From Sepioteuthis lessoniana (lineage: Eukaryota; Mollusca; Cephalopoda; Myopsida; Loliginidae): a DNA stretch of 64,000 bases. Of the stretch, positions 63,917 to 64,000 are shown piece after piece. Within the stretch, counting starts at the first letter, position 1. Each line of letters starts with the position of its first letter. A program made the translations under genes and the position numbers. The stretch spans positions 84,680,939-84,744,938 of the forward strand of contig OY757921.1 of the NCBI GenBank assembly GCA_963585895.1, read 5' to 3'. The notes beneath the pieces are model-generated. The model did no database searches and was not told the origin of the DNA. It was given only the letters and a program-made list of their open reading frames with translations.

Positions 63917-64000
63917 AGGTGCCCGTGGTGTAATGGTTATCGTCGTAGGAAATGAACACGCCGAAACGAGTTCAAAACCTGGACGAGACTGATTGCATTT
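63917..64000 (+). mobile_element. SINE-C head, cut by window end
   Basis: GTGCCCGTGGTGTAATGGTT with A box, 'atcgtcgtaggaaatgaaca', B box GAGTTCAAAACCTGG, 'gactgattgcattt'. The rest lies beyond the window. Confidence 0.9.

Overview
This is eukaryotic, animal-type genomic DNA: AT-rich, intron/intergenic in character, with no intact host gene that I can support. Almost everything recognisable is a transposable element or a relic of one, embedded in long (TA)n microsatellites. The mix of tRNA-headed SINEs sharing a central core, mariner, hAT and RTE-type copies, Penelope-like elements and very abundant (TA)n would suit a lophotrochozoan, and a coleoid cephalopod mollusc is my best guess. That is an inference from repeat style only; nothing here proves the species. 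A 200-N assembly gap lies at 22314-22513.

Family names used below are mine. SINE-A: tRNA-like head, long unique body, no shared tail. SINE-B: tRNA-like head, core module, 3' hairpin tail. SINE-C: tRNA-like head, the same core module, a different tail. R: a long high-copy non-coding repeat ending in the same hairpin tail as SINE-B and carrying a block of degenerate ~50-base subrepeats. LINE-A and LINE-B: decayed 3' portions of two related non-LTR retrotransposon subfamilies. RTE-like: 3' portions of a LINE with a (GAT)n tail.

Layout. 0-9 kb: R copies split by an internally deleted mariner, SINE-B, SINE-C and SINE-A copies. 9-17 kb: a 640-base pyrimidine-rich strand, a SINE-B/SINE-C chimera, several R copies. 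17-21 kb: a second mariner-type element with long terminal inverted repeats, an RTE-like 3' end, and a hAT-like element carrying a nested R copy. 21-24 kb: unassigned ORFs around the gap and a Ty3/Gypsy integrase fragment inside an R copy. 24-37 kb: R and SINE-B copies, a 1.05-kb hAT-type element inside (TA)n, a fold-back R dimer, a truncated Penelope-like element with inverted arms, and a small MITE. 37-42 kb: a head-to-tail graveyard of LINE-A/B fragments with an LTR. 42-46.4 kb: the densest (TA)n block; it contains a short tRNA-headed element ending in an apparently complete type I hammerhead ribozyme (43798-43840). 46-54 kb: LINE-A, R, SINEs, a 510-base GAAA array, and one R copy holding a GC-rich insert and a Penelope-like insert that itself contains a solo LTR. 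54-64 kb: more RTE-like, LINE-A, R, mariner and SINE copies.

The elements do not form a pathway. What links them is shared 3' ends (probably recognised by a common LINE reverse transcriptase), shared SINE cores and layered nesting that gives relative insertion ages. The observations most worth following are the hammerhead-bearing tRNA-headed element, the shared hairpin tail of SINE-B and R, the R fold-back dimer, and the frame-preserving solo-LTR insertion in the Penelope-like ORF.
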